Of a DNA stretch of 64,000 nt, positions 17,680 through 27,295 are shown in pieces (position 1 is the stretch's first letter; every line of letters starts with the position of its first letter). The stretch is from Bacteriovoracales bacterium (GTDB lineage: Bacteria > Bdellovibrionota > Bacteriovoracia > Bacteriovoracales > Bacteriovoracaceae), in assembly GCA_030149295.1 (NCBI GenBank), contig JASBRV010000082.1, positions 1 to 64,000 on the forward strand. Direction: 5' to 3'. Made by a program: the position numbers and the translations under genes. The notes beneath the pieces are model-generated. The model saw only the letters and a list, made by a program, of their open reading frames with translations, searched no databases and was not told the origin of the DNA.

Positions 17680-19380
17680 ATGGAAAGAATACTTATTATC
17701 AATCTTAAGAGACTAGGCGATATCTTTCAGACAGGCCACCTTGTACAATCCCTGCTCTCAGAAAATCCAACCAGAGAAATTCATCTGCTCTGCTACACTG
17801 AAAGTCTAGGAGCTGCAAAGATACTCAAGGGTGTTTCTACCATTCATACCATCAATAGAAAAAAGGTAATTTCTTATTATAAAAACAATATCTATAGTGA
17901 TGGGCTCTCATTTAACGAGTTAAACGAATCCCTAACAAAGGTTTTAGCAACAAATTATTCTAAAGTGATAAATTACTCAAATGATAAGGTTAGCACTTTT
18001 CTTACTACATATGTTTCACAGAGTACAAAATCAAGCCCACTCGGAATTACCTTTAGCCCTAGGCAGACCATTGTTTACAGCAGTCCATCTTCTGTTGTCT
18101 TGAACGATGTACTAACTCAAACCAACTTCACACCTTATTCTTATAACGATGTGATCCATCAAGTTTGTGGACTAGCTCCCTCGTCCATTAATGAGGGAAA
18201 TATCAAGACGAGCAAACATCATGACAAAACGGCGATCAGTAATCTTGACCGACTTAGGTCTATCAAAAATAATGATTCCAACAAAGTCTCCATCGTTGGG
18301 ATTCAATTATGTTCTGCGAGCGAGGCAAAAGACATTGACCAAGAAACGATCATTGAAACTATTAAATTAATTAATGATAGTGAAAGTATGATTCCAATTC
18401 TTCTTATTGCTCCCTTTGAAAATGAGCGCAAGAGGTCAAATCTTATAAATAAAGAATTCAGAAACAAGCTTGTTTCTGTTGAAGCTGACTTTATCGCCTT
18501 ACCTAGTGTTCTTAAAAATCTCGATCTTTTAGTTACCCCAGACACTTCAGTAAAACACTTAGCTGACAACCTTAAGGTACCTGTTGTAGAAATCTCTTTG
18601 GGACATGCTCCAATGTTTAAACAAGGAACTGTAAACACTGATAGTGCTGTCATCTCACTCTCTGGTCACGGTCGTATCTTTAAAGAAAATGGCGAGGCAC
18701 TAGACCAAATTAAAAGAAATAATAAAAAGCTTTCTGGCTCACTCGTCTTTAACACAATCAATACTCTGCTTGGTAACCCAGAGAAAGTTAAGGATATTCC
18801 TAATAATAATCTTTTTTGTATCTATAGACCTTGGAAAACAAATGATGGTGTTTTTCTTATGCCCCAAGCTGGTCCTTATAGCTCAGACTTCGAGGCACGA
18901 AGAATTATTGCAAGAGCCATTTGTCAAAAGATCAACACTGGGAAAGTTGACGAGACTTTCCTTGATGATTCATTTCAATTCATCACTAAAAAAGAGTTTC
19001 AATCAGTTATTGAGACAGAGAAAAACTCCCTTTCTTTAGTTACAAAAGACCTCCTGAGCACGCTTCGTGGCCTCATTCAAACTCAAGAGGACAAGGGCAA
19101 AGCCCCAGTTTTTATAGAATCACTCGAAAAGCTGCTTTCTCGATGCTTTGAAAATAGTCTGGCTGCAATTCCGACCTTAATCTTTAGAGCAAAAGTCGAA
19201 TCTCTTAACTCAAACTCATTAGAGGATAATTTCAAAGAGGTTGAGACAAATCTCTATCAACTAAAAGATAACCTTCAAAACTGTCTCTTTGTTTTTAAGC
19301 GAATCGAGGACATCAGCTACGGCATCCAAAGAAAAGCTGATGATCCATCGGCCCAACGAACAAAGGAAGGATCTTTATGA
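17680..19380 (+). CDS. glycosyltransferase family 9-like protein with C-terminal extension
   Basis: A 566-residue protein. Residues 1-330 look like a GT9 (heptosyltransferase-type) fold: the start ERILIINLKRLGDIFQT matches the family N-terminus, and TPDTSVKHLADNLKVPVVEI (about 287-306) is the nucleotide-sugar site with D-[TS]-x(3)-HLA. The C-terminal 200 residues are helical, charged and without a known domain. Its place between a Maf-like gene and another GT9 gene in a flagellar cluster points to flagellin glycosylation rather than LPS core synthesis. That is inferred from position. Confidence 0.72.
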   Translation: MERILIINLKRLGDIFQTGHLVQSLLSENPTREIHLLCYTESLGAAKILKGVSTIHTINRKKVISYYKNNIYSDGLSFNELNESLTKVLATNYSKVINYSNDKVSTFLTTYVSQSTKSSPLGITFSPRQTIVYSSPSSVVLNDVLTQTNFTPYSYNDVIHQVCGLAPSSINEGNIKTSKHHDKTAISNLDRLRSIKNNDSNKVSIVGIQLCSASEAKDIDQETIIETIKLINDSESMIPILLIAPFENERKRSNLINKEFRNKLVSVEADFIALPSVLKNLDLLVTPDTSVKHLADNLKVPVVEISLGHAPMFKQGTVNTDSAVISLSGHGRIFKENGEALDQIKRNNKKLSGSLVFNTINTLLGNPEKVKDIPNNNLFCIYRPWKTNDGVFLMPQAGPYSSDFEARRIIARAICQKINTGKVDETFLDDSFQFITKKEFQSVIETEKNSLSLVTKDLLSTLRGLIQTQEDKGKAPVFIESLEKLLSRCFENSLAAIPTLIFRAKVESLNSNSLEDNFKEVETNLYQLKDNLQNCLFVFKRIEDISYGIQRKADDPSAQRTKEGSL

Positions 19381-19508
19381 AAGACCAGGTCATTGACCGC
19401 CTTAAAGAGGTAGAAGAAAAACTGAATAACGGCTCAAGCCTAGAGAAAAATGACATTGTCTTTCTTTTCGGCTTAAGCCTCTTAAAGGACCAAAAGGATG
19501 GAGACTAA
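19377..19508 (+). CDS. 43-residue small protein between the two GT9 genes
   Basis: A short reading frame beginning MKDQVIDRLKEVEEKL and ending KDQKDGD. Its ATG overlaps the previous stop as ATGA, has AAGGA 6 bases upstream, and its last 11 bases overlap the next gene. Both junctions look translationally coupled, which is hard to explain if the frame is not read. The peptide is one amphipathic helix plus a leucine-rich tail and could be a small adaptor of the neighbouring enzymes. Confidence 0.65.
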   Translation: MKDQVIDRLKEVEEKLNNGSSLEKNDIVFLFGLSLLKDQKDGD

Positions 19509-21159
19509 AGGTACATTTTGCATTATTCAATTGAATCGCCTTGGTGATTTAATTCAGACATACCAAGTAGCAAGAGACCTAAAGGCCTCCTATCCCCATA
19601 TTTCAATTAAGCTTATTGCAAGAAAAGAGTTTTATGCGCCGTTATCCTTTCTTATGGATAAAATCTTTGATGATACCATCTTAATAGATCGACAATCACT
19701 TCTATCAAAAGAAAATTCACTTGAAGAATACATCACGAATATCAATAGCTTTCTGGCACAAGAAAGCCTCTCTCAAATTGATGTTCTTATTAACTTTTCT
19801 TTTTGTGAAACTTCAAATTATCTATCAACACTAATAAATGCCACCCATAGGCTCGGGACCAGAATAAACGAAAACAACCAAGTCGTCGTTCACGACAACT
19901 GGAGTCAGTTTGTTAATGGCGTTGTTATGGGTGGTCCTCAAAATCCTTTTTCTCTGATTGATATTTATAAAAGTATCTTAGGTATAAAAGATAGAGACAA
20001 TTGGAAAAACCCCAAAAGACACATAGGTACAAGTCTTACTTTAGCCCTTCATCCCTTTGCATCTCAAAGTAAAAAGCGTTGGAAACCTAAAAAATGGACC
20101 GAGGTTCTCTATAAGCTCTTAAAAGAGAGTGAAGATGTAAAAATTAAAATATTTGGGGCTAAGAATGAAGAAGCCCTAGCAGAAGAAATTCTAAGCTCAA
20201 GTTCACTTAATCGATTCAAAGATCGCATAACAAGTTATGTCGGGAAACTCACCCTTGAACAAACCTTTAATGAACTAAAGAGTTGCTCACACTTTGTTGG
20301 CCACGATTCTGCTCTAGGCCATCTCGCCAAAGAAGCAAATCTCGCAACTCTTACTATTGCCCTTGGTACCGTGAGACCGATTGAAACCGCTCCCTATGGT
20401 ATTAATAGTTTTGTGCTTTCCCCCAAGACAAAATGCTTTCCATGCTTTCCTAGTACTGAATGTAATTTTTTTCAATGTCATGCTGATCTTAGTTATCAAG
20501 CAGTAACCGAAGTTATTCGTGGCTTTGTTACGAAAGATGACATTTCTCTTGAAGCACTGAAATCTAAAGTCAGTCCTTTCCATCTAGATTCAATGACTAT
20601 TCAAAGGCTAGGCCCCAGCAATATAGGTTGGTACGCACAGGAGAAATTCGATGGGGAATACACCCTAAAGGAAACCTATCGAGACATATTTAGAATTGCT
20701 TTTCTTTTTAAAGCAGAAGAAATTGAAGAAAACCTCTCTCTTCCAAAAATATCTCTGTCTGTAGCAAAACAACTAAAAACACTTCAAGAAGGTATTGAAC
20801 AATTATTTCAACTTTGTGAATTTGGTAAAAAATATTCTAAAGACATCATCTTTGAACTAGCGAAGGATGAGCCAGTAATAAAAAATGTAAAAAGACTTGG
20901 GGATAAAGTTCAAGAAGTAGATCAATTAATGGACCTTCTCCTCAATGCCTATCCATTACTTCGCCCTATGGTAGAGTTTTATAAAATTAAAAAGTCACAC
21001 TTAAAGGGTAGTAATGTTGTGGAGATTAGCGAATCAAGCTATCTTGTCTATAATGACCAAGGTGTTCTTTGCTCTCTTCTTTATGACCTTATCAATACAA
21101 CCATTGAAAACAATTTAAAAATTAATCAAAAGTCCATCGCCAAGGAAGGTAATGTATGA
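19498..21159 (+). CDS. glycosyltransferase family 9-like protein with C-terminal extension
   Basis: A 553-residue protein paired with the previous GT9-like gene. The start GTFCIIQLNRLGDLIQTYQ, the central LALHPFASQSKKRWKPKKW (donor phosphate region) and VGHDSALGHLAKEANLATL (about 262-280) are classical GT9/WaaF features. A Cys-rich KCFPCFPSTECNFFQC near 305-320 is also seen in heptosyltransferase-like proteins. The C-terminal 200 residues are helical with no known domain. It starts 11 bases inside the 43-aa gene and its stop overlaps the next start as ATGA. The acceptor is unknown; flagellin is the best guess from context. Confidence 0.75.
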   Translation: METKGTFCIIQLNRLGDLIQTYQVARDLKASYPHISIKLIARKEFYAPLSFLMDKIFDDTILIDRQSLLSKENSLEEYITNINSFLAQESLSQIDVLINFSFCETSNYLSTLINATHRLGTRINENNQVVVHDNWSQFVNGVVMGGPQNPFSLIDIYKSILGIKDRDNWKNPKRHIGTSLTLALHPFASQSKKRWKPKKWTEVLYKLLKESEDVKIKIFGAKNEEALAEEILSSSSLNRFKDRITSYVGKLTLEQTFNELKSCSHFVGHDSALGHLAKEANLATLTIALGTVRPIETAPYGINSFVLSPKTKCFPCFPSTECNFFQCHADLSYQAVTEVIRGFVTKDDISLEALKSKVSPFHLDSMTIQRLGPSNIGWYAQEKFDGEYTLKETYRDIFRIAFLFKAEEIEENLSLPKISLSVAKQLKTLQEGIEQLFQLCEFGKKYSKDIIFELAKDEPVIKNVKRLGDKVQEVDQLMDLLLNAYPLLRPMVEFYKIKKSHLKGSNVVEISESSYLVYNDQGVLCSLLYDLINTTIENNLKINQKSIAKEGNV

Positions 21160-21779
21160 CAAGTCTTACTCTTAACAGAACACCATTAAAAAAGTCCTTT
21201 AGAAAAGACCAGCCCATCAAAGAAGTTGTAGACCATTTATTTGACAATGAGATGGAGAATGAGAGTGTTCTTATAAGCCTTGAAATTGATGGAGAAAATA
21301 TTCCGTTTGAAGACAACGCAGAAATTAACAATCGAACAATTCAGGAGTTTGATAAGGTCAATTTTCAGACGCAAACATCCACAGAGCTAGCTTTTGATGC
21401 AATTGACTCTTGTAATGACTATATTGATGTCTTAACTGAAAAAATCAAACTCATGTCCGATTCTTATCAACAAGGCAAAGCAGAAGAGGCAAATGCACTT
21501 TTTGTTGAAATGATTGATATCCTTGATCTTTATGTTCAATTATTTTCCAGGATTCACCTCACCTTGAAGAGGAATATCAAAGACCCACTTGATCAATCCA
21601 AAGACATTCAAAAGCTCGACATTCACCTCTTGAGTGTATTAAAAGCCCTTATACCGGCGAAAGAAAAGGGTGACATCATCATGCTTTGTGACTTGCTCGA
21701 GTATGAATTAATAGATAATCTCACTCAGTGGAAGATCAAAATTATTCCAAGTCTAAAGAAGCTAAAAACCTCTATTTGA
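21156..21779 (+). CDS. unknown protein in flagellar/glycosylation operon
   Basis: A 207-residue acidic protein. The first 75 residues are beta-like and polar; residues 75-207 are helical with leucine-rich segments (ILDLYVQLFSRIHLTLKRNI). It has no signal peptide and no motif I know. It is coupled by ATGA to the GT9-like gene before it, and its end overlaps the following kinase gene. Its size and helical C-terminus would fit a chaperone or adaptor of the flagellar system, but nothing seen proves this. Confidence 0.5.
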   Translation: MTSLTLNRTPLKKSFRKDQPIKEVVDHLFDNEMENESVLISLEIDGENIPFEDNAEINNRTIQEFDKVNFQTQTSTELAFDAIDSCNDYIDVLTEKIKLMSDSYQQGKAEEANALFVEMIDILDLYVQLFSRIHLTLKRNIKDPLDQSKDIQKLDIHLLSVLKALIPAKEKGDIIMLCDLLEYELIDNLTQWKIKIIPSLKKLKTSI

Positions 21780-23455
21780 GAAGAGCGGAAAAGCTTAAAA
21801 GAGAATGTGACACCATAAAGTCAGATATACTTAAAGATTTCTCAATTGATGTAGAAATCGAGACGGATAGCTATAAGCTTTGTGTGGATAAACAAGTGAT
21901 TAAGGTCGACTTCTCAACAGGGAATAGCTCAACCACTTGGATAACTCCAATATTTAGAGATCACAAAAAAATTATTGAAAACAACCTTGACCACTTAGAA
22001 TCTAGTCGGAAAAACTATAGCCAATTTCGAAAAAAACTCAATAACCACCTCAAAAGTCAAAGCAAAGCAGCAAAGGGTGATCATAAAAAAGTTCTCAATC
22101 AATATTTTGAAGATAGTCAGTACAGAGAGCTCTACAACGTTATTCACAACTTTCAAAGTCTTCCAAACTTTTTACTTTCTTTAGAGGTCTTTTCTACTTA
22201 TAACAACTGCCAAATCTTTGCCCACGAAAGAGGCCAGACCTTCGCACTCACTTCATTTAGCTCCAACAGAAGTAAATCTCAGCACTATAAAATTAAGACT
22301 GAAGAATTTAATAAGTTTTTTCAGTCTATTAAAAAGTCTAAAAGTAAAATTTTCTATCAGCAAAGCTTCCCAGATGCTCCCGTCGAAGCCATTGGTGCAT
22401 TTTTAGCAAAGTCTTTCTCTGGAAATCAATACAATCTCATACTGGTTTTAGGAAGAAATGACTTCCTTCCCCCATCCGAGGAAGAAATCAATCATTTTCA
22501 TGAAATCACTGCCCAGCTAGAGCCCGTTTTCAATGCTATTCTAAAAAGAAGTGCACAGGATGATCGAATTAGTAATATTATCGAAGTTCTCGAAAGCCTT
22601 CCATACCCAATCAGCATTACCGATAAAAGTGAATTTTGCCTTTTTAAAAATGAGTCATTTGAATCTATGAGTGATAGTGATGGGAAAGAGCAAAACTGGC
22701 TCGAGAAAGAGCTCTTTGGAAAAAATATTTTAAGATTTTATTTAAATAAAGAAACTAAAGAACAAACGGACCTCTATCACTTCTATCGTATTTCCCTATT
22801 GGGTGAATTACTGAACACCCTTCGCCATGAGTTGAGTAATCCTCTTTTTGGCTTAAGCCTTGCGGGTGACATGCTTATCGACGACAACCTAGATGCGGAC
22901 CTGCAACAAACAATCTTAGACATAAAGACCAATTGTGAAAGATGTCAGACTATTATTAAAAATTTTTCTCGACTCTATCAGGATGAAGACGACTTCAAAT
23001 CTTTTGATCTTCTTGAGCTTTTGAAGGAAACCATAATTTTGACAAAGTCAGAAACTAAAGGGATCAAGAAAAATATTATTTCTCAAGAGAAAAAAATAGT
23101 CCTTTATTCGAATCCAACATGGGTCTCCCAGATCATTTTTAATCTTATCATTAATAGCGGACAAGCTCTTTACGAAGCAAATAAAACAAACCTTAGAGAG
23201 AGTGAAATAGTGCTGGAAGTTAAAAAGTCCGATGAATTCATTTTAATTTCCGTATGTGATAATGGTCCAGGTGTGCCAGAAGCAGAAGTTGATAAATTAT
23301 TTGATCCCTTTTTTACGACAAAAGAGTTTGGAACCGGACTTGGTCTTAGTATTTGTAAAAATTTAGTTAATAAACTTGATGGCGATATTTATTATCAAAA
23401 GAGTAAATCTGGTGGAGCCAAGTTTACCATTAACCTTCCCAATGAAATTATATGA
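21728..23455 (+). CDS. sensor histidine kinase (cytoplasmic)
   Basis: A 575-residue kinase with no membrane helix. The N-terminal part (about 130-270) may be a GAF-type sensor. The HisKA box is LRHELSNPLFG with His367. HATPase_c follows with NLIINSGQAL (N box), DNGPGVP (G1), FFTTKEFGTGLGL (F/G2) and KSGGAKFTI. The next gene encodes its probable response regulator, overlapping by ATGA. Start: the GTG at 21728 overlaps the previous gene by 52 bases and has no ribosome site; a TTG at 21776 forms a TTGA overlap with the previous stop and may be the true start. A soluble kinase in this position resembles FlgS-type flagellar regulators. Confidence 0.88.
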   Translation: MEDQNYSKSKEAKNLYLRRAEKLKRECDTIKSDILKDFSIDVEIETDSYKLCVDKQVIKVDFSTGNSSTTWITPIFRDHKKIIENNLDHLESSRKNYSQFRKKLNNHLKSQSKAAKGDHKKVLNQYFEDSQYRELYNVIHNFQSLPNFLLSLEVFSTYNNCQIFAHERGQTFALTSFSSNRSKSQHYKIKTEEFNKFFQSIKKSKSKIFYQQSFPDAPVEAIGAFLAKSFSGNQYNLILVLGRNDFLPPSEEEINHFHEITAQLEPVFNAILKRSAQDDRISNIIEVLESLPYPISITDKSEFCLFKNESFESMSDSDGKEQNWLEKELFGKNILRFYLNKETKEQTDLYHFYRISLLGELLNTLRHELSNPLFGLSLAGDMLIDDNLDADLQQTILDIKTNCERCQTIIKNFSRLYQDEDDFKSFDLLELLKETIILTKSETKGIKKNIISQEKKIVLYSNPTWVSQIIFNLIINSGQALYEANKTNLRESEIVLEVKKSDEFILISVCDNGPGVPEAEVDKLFDPFFTTKEFGTGLGLSICKNLVNKLDGDIYYQKSKSGGAKFTINLPNEII

Positions 23456-23814
23456 ACATTCTAATCGTTGAAGACGAGCCACTCATCGCCAGAAGCCTTA
23501 AGAAACTACTTGAAAGAAAGGGTGCAAATGTCACCTGGGAAGCAAGTGGTAATAAAGCTATTGAAATCATTAAAGACCAAGAGTTCGATAGAATTATATG
23601 CGACCTAATGCTGCAGGACGTAAGCGGATTTGATGTAATAGAAGAGAGCAAAGAACGCTTTAGCATTGATGAAATAGGCGTTAAAGTAATTATCATAACG
23701 GCCTATAGTTCACCTCAAGTACTTGAACGTGCAGCCCATTATGGTTGCCTTGTACTAGGAAAACCATTTGAAGATTTGGATAAGGCCATTGAGACGTTCT
23801 TAAAGGGAAAATAA
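23452..23814 (+). CDS. single-domain response regulator
   Basis: A 120-residue receiver domain without an output domain. The acidic pair Glu8-Asp9 (IVEDEP), phosphoacceptor Asp51 (CDLMLQD), the T/S in IITAYS and Lys near 104 (GKPFED) are all present. It is coupled by ATGA to the histidine kinase, so it is most likely its phosphorylation target and acts through protein-protein contacts. nadK follows after 2 bases. Confidence 0.9.
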   Translation: MNILIVEDEPLIARSLKKLLERKGANVTWEASGNKAIEIIKDQEFDRIICDLMLQDVSGFDVIEESKERFSIDEIGVKVIIITAYSSPQVLERAAHYGCLVLGKPFEDLDKAIETFLKGK

Positions 23815-23816
23815 AA

Positions 23817-24740
23817 GTGGTCAACAAGTCGAAAGGGACAAAACTAAACATACAAAATGTTGGTGTCCTCTTAAAACCTCACCATGTTACAGAATATACT
23901 AGCGTTCTACCAAATTTATATAGCTGGTTAAAAAGAAGGAAAATCACCCTTCATTTTAATATTGTTGACCAAGAACGAATTGAAAAGATTTTCTCCAATA
24001 AAGTCAAAGGAATCAATTTCCTCTCCATTAAAGAACTTCACAACGAAATGGATCTCAATATCTCTTTAGGTGGAGATGGAACGCTGTTAGGCTTTGGCCG
24101 CTTAGCAGATCGAAATTCTGCACCAGTACTTGGTGTTAATATGGGAAACCTTGGCTTTATAACCGAGTATCCTAAGTCCGAGTTTTTTGAAGGTCTGGCC
24201 AGTATCATTGGGCATAAATGCAATTATCACAAAATCCCCTTATTTAAGGTTCAAGTTCATAAGGGCCAAAAGAAGATCTTTGAAAGTCATTTTCTTAACG
24301 ACTTGGTTATCAATAAAAACGATATCTCAAGAATGTTCTCGCTTAGTGTTGAAAACAAAGAAGAGCATATTTACAACTTAAGTGGCGATGGTCTTATTAT
24401 CTCAAGCCCAATTGGTTCAACGGCCTATTCTTTAGCCGCTGGTGGTCCTATCATAAATCCTGAAGTTAGTGCCCTCGTATTAACTCCTATATGCCCACAC
24501 AGCCTCACCCATAGACCCATAGTTATAAACGATAAACAGCTTATTAGCGTTAAAATACCCTCCAAATCAGAAGCGGTTATGATCACCCTTGATGGACAAG
24601 AGATGTTTGAAGTTAGTTCTAGATGTTGCATCAGTGTTATTAAAAGCCATACTAGACATCTAAAACTAGTAGATAATCCACAAAGAACATATTTCCAAAC
24701 GCTTAAAGAAAAATTCACCCATGGTAGAAGGAGTTTTTAA
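23817..24740 (+). CDS. nadK: NAD kinase
   Basis: A 307-residue NAD kinase making NADP from NAD and ATP. The GGDGT motif (85-89, LGGDGTLLGF), the NMGNLGFITE segment and the C-terminal SGDGLIISSPIGSTAYSLAAGGP block are all characteristic. The start is GTG at 23817, with AAAGGGA 11 bases upstream. recN follows with a 1-base overlap; nadK-recN adjacency is common in bacteria. The kinase/regulator pair lies directly upstream and may share the transcript. Confidence 0.95.
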   Translation: MVNKSKGTKLNIQNVGVLLKPHHVTEYTSVLPNLYSWLKRRKITLHFNIVDQERIEKIFSNKVKGINFLSIKELHNEMDLNISLGGDGTLLGFGRLADRNSAPVLGVNMGNLGFITEYPKSEFFEGLASIIGHKCNYHKIPLFKVQVHKGQKKIFESHFLNDLVINKNDISRMFSLSVENKEEHIYNLSGDGLIISSPIGSTAYSLAAGGPIINPEVSALVLTPICPHSLTHRPIVINDKQLISVKIPSKSEAVMITLDGQEMFEVSSRCCISVIKSHTRHLKLVDNPQRTYFQTLKEKFTHGRRSF

Positions 24741-26365
24741 TGAGTGCTGGTCTTTTTCTAGAAAAACTTAACCTAAGAAACTTTGCTACTTTTGAAAATC
24801 AAGAAATTTTCTTTCATAAAAACTTCAATGGGATTGTGGGTGAAACGGGAAGTGGTAAGTCACTTATTCTGGATGCTTTTCAACTTTTATTGGGATCACG
24901 AGCCGATAAAAAACTGGTCCGTAAAGGCTCTGACTGTGCTGTGATTGAAGGTACCTTCAATATTCAAAATCAGACACTCACAAGTTATTTTAATGAAATC
25001 GGCTTTCCTACTGAAGAAGAAAATACTGTTATCGTTAAGAGAGTTATATATAAAACTGGGAAATCGAAGTCTTTTCTTAATCACATGTCCTGCAGCCTAT
25101 CGGTTCTTTCTCAATTTTCGCGAACATTTGTAGACTTGGTAGGGCAATTTGAAAACCAAAAGCTATCAAGCCCCGAATATCAGCTCAATCTTTTGGATCA
25201 ATTCTCAAAAAATGAGGATCTACTTGAAGATTACCAGGCTCATTTTAATCAGTATCAAGAATTAACAAATGATATTAAGGGCCTTGAAATTAAAGTCACC
25301 AACAAAAGGCAGCGGGAAGATTATTTAAAATTTCAGATAGAAGAACTCTCAAGGCTTAACCCGACACCCCAAAGGGAAGAAAGCCTAATTAACCTTAAAC
25401 ACAAGCTACTTAACGCCGAGACTTTAACCCAGTCCTTAGATAAACTTAAAAATCTCTGCAGTGAGGGAGAAGATAATATTTTATCCTCTTTAAAGAAGGC
25501 TCAAAAACTTGGTGAAGAACTCCATGATTTTTTAACACCCACTTTATTTGAGCAACTTGGAGAATCTATTAACCTATTTGAGGATTTTTCCTTCTCTTTA
25601 ACGGCCTTGGACCTAGAGCAAGAGAGTAATACCGACCTTGATCAAATTTTAGAGGAGCTTGACCTCTATCAAAAGTTAAAGCGAAAGTTCAATTGTGATA
25701 CTGCAGGTCTTCAGGAAATTAAATCTAATATTGAGAAAGAATTAGATAGTCTCTCCCTTTTAGATAACCAACTAAAAGAAAAAAGAAAAGTAATCTCCAA
25801 TATTGAAAATGATTTACTCCGAATTTCCTTAGAACTACATCAAAGAAGGGTGGCTTCTAAAAAGTTACTCGAAAAGAAAATCACTGTAGGCTTACATGGC
25901 CTCAATATGGAAGGGGCAACTTTCGAAATTCAGATTAATAAATCCGAGGTATTTAACCAATGGGGGATGTCTCAGGTATTTTTTATGGCCGAGACAAACC
26001 GAGGAGAAGGATTCTTTAAAATTAAAGAAATTGCCAGTGGTGGGGAATTGAGCCGAATATTATTGTGTCTCAGACAAATTGTTGCCAGTGATGACACTAT
26101 AAACATTTTCTTTTTTGACGAAATTGATACCGGTATTGGTGGTGAAACCGCTATCAAGATTGCAGAAGCCCTGAAGAAAGTTAGCCAAAACGGCCAAGTT
26201 TTGGCGATCACTCATCTGGCACAAATTGCTAAATCTGTAGATGAAATCATATATGTAGCCAAAAAGAGCCAGCAAAAAGATAAAGACCTACGAACCATTA
26301 GTTATGTTGAGAACAAAAGAGGAAAAGACCGAGATCATGTGATTTCAACTCTTGCTGGGCTATAG
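24740..26365 (+). CDS. recN: DNA repair protein RecN
   Basis: A 541-residue SMC-like ATPase of double-strand break repair. Walker A is GETGSGKS (34-41), two long coiled-coil arms occupy about 170-370, and the C-terminal part has the signature ASGGELSRILLCLR, Walker B FFFDEIDTGIGG and AITHLAQIA. The length fits RecN (about 550). It is the last gene of the plus-strand run and overlaps the convergent metallophosphoesterase gene by 6 bases. Confidence 0.95.
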   Translation: MSAGLFLEKLNLRNFATFENQEIFFHKNFNGIVGETGSGKSLILDAFQLLLGSRADKKLVRKGSDCAVIEGTFNIQNQTLTSYFNEIGFPTEEENTVIVKRVIYKTGKSKSFLNHMSCSLSVLSQFSRTFVDLVGQFENQKLSSPEYQLNLLDQFSKNEDLLEDYQAHFNQYQELTNDIKGLEIKVTNKRQREDYLKFQIEELSRLNPTPQREESLINLKHKLLNAETLTQSLDKLKNLCSEGEDNILSSLKKAQKLGEELHDFLTPTLFEQLGESINLFEDFSFSLTALDLEQESNTDLDQILEELDLYQKLKRKFNCDTAGLQEIKSNIEKELDSLSLLDNQLKEKRKVISNIENDLLRISLELHQRRVASKKLLEKKITVGLHGLNMEGATFEIQINKSEVFNQWGMSQVFFMAETNRGEGFFKIKEIASGGELSRILLCLRQIVASDDTINIFFFDEIDTGIGGETAIKIAEALKKVSQNGQVLAITHLAQIAKSVDEIIYVAKKSQQKDKDLRTISYVENKRGKDRDHVISTLAGL

Positions 26366-27115
26366 AACGTAGTGAGAAATTTCACCATCTTTAAAGGTCG
26401 TGATGGTCTTTGTTTTAGGAAAAAAACCGTTATTCGAGTAAACTCCATCATCGGTCTTGAAAAGGTCGAGGCAATGGCTATGCCCACAAATGAGACTGTC
26501 TACATTGTAATTATTTTTTGCTTCTAAATATGTTCTTCTAAAACGGTCTTTGATTAATTTATCCGCCTGATTATCACTATAGCTGGCCATATTGTGTCGT
26601 CTTGATTTTTCAGATGCAGACCTACCTATCCTATCGACAATTTCAAATGGAACAATGTAATTGGCTAAAAAGTAAATAGGTTTTGACCGAATTAACTTTC
26701 TATATTTTTGATAACGTGGATTTTCAATTTCAATTTCATCTCCATGTGCAAATAATATTTTCATTCCATTATATTCTCTTACCAATGGCCGCTCTCGATA
26801 GACCCAACTTTCATTTGGTAATGACCATTTCTTTTTGATGAGCTTAATGAGTTTTCCATAATGAAAGTCATGATTCCCTTCAAACTGAATGATTTTTTTT
26901 CCTTTTTTCACTTCATCAGACAAGCTTTCAAAGACATCACCAAACTTTTTCAAATAACCTTCATGGGAGCCAACCAGCAAATCAAAGATATCCCCAAGAA
27001 GGTAGATTTCACTAGCCTCTTTTACTGGTTGACTAGCCAAAAAATCTAGAAATAATTTTTCTTGATTGTCGCCTGGATCTTTAATGTGAACATCTGAAAT
27101 AGCTACAAAACTCAT
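26360..27115 (-). CDS. metallophosphoesterase, LpxH-like
   Basis: A 251-residue calcineurin-like phosphoesterase. Metal ligands are visible in order: D-V-H (8-10), GDIFD, GNHDF, FAHGDE and GHSHC. The layout and length resemble UDP-2,3-diacylglucosamine hydrolase (lipid A synthesis), and the ARG-rich middle (RSASEKSRRHN) fits an LpxH-like lid. But classical LpxH has GNRD where this has GNHD, so I do not assign lpxH. It is separated from the upstream flagellin gene by a spacer with hairpins. Confidence 0.75.
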   Translation of the reverse strand: MSFVAISDVHIKDPGDNQEKLFLDFLASQPVKEASEIYLLGDIFDLLVGSHEGYLKKFGDVFESLSDEVKKGKKIIQFEGNHDFHYGKLIKLIKKKWSLPNESWVYRERPLVREYNGMKILFAHGDEIEIENPRYQKYRKLIRSKPIYFLANYIVPFEIVDRIGRSASEKSRRHNMASYSDNQADKLIKDRFRRTYLEAKNNYNVDSLICGHSHCLDLFKTDDGVYSNNGFFPKTKTITTFKDGEISHYVL

Positions 27116-27275
27116 ATGTAAGATTATAGCAGGTTATGAAGAAAGCCCCAAGAAACCTCCCCAGCAAAGGGCACTCACTAGGGAGGATGGGCTTAATGAG
27201 ATCAGTTGACCATTGCTCAAAACCAAAAGATCTCAATATATAATTTTTTTACATTTGTTATTTTGATTTAAAGTA

Positions 27276-27295
27276 GGGAGGTTGCATGACCTCCC
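27276..27295 (-). terminator. hairpin after flagellin gene, probable terminator
   Basis: GGGAGGT (27276-27282) pairs with ACCTCCC (27289-27295), 7 pairs with a 6-base loop, 11 bases after the flagellin stop. The T tract on the minus strand is poor (TACTTT), so termination may be partial or the hairpin may protect the 3' end. Confidence 0.5.

Noticed and set aside
17680-21159. Naming the two GT9 genes waaF/waaC
   Set aside because: Long C-terminal extensions and the flagellar context do not fit LPS heptosyltransferases, so no symbol is given.
26360-27115. Naming the metallophosphoesterase lpxH
   Set aside because: GNHD replaces the GNRD usual in LpxH and no lipid A genes are adjacent.
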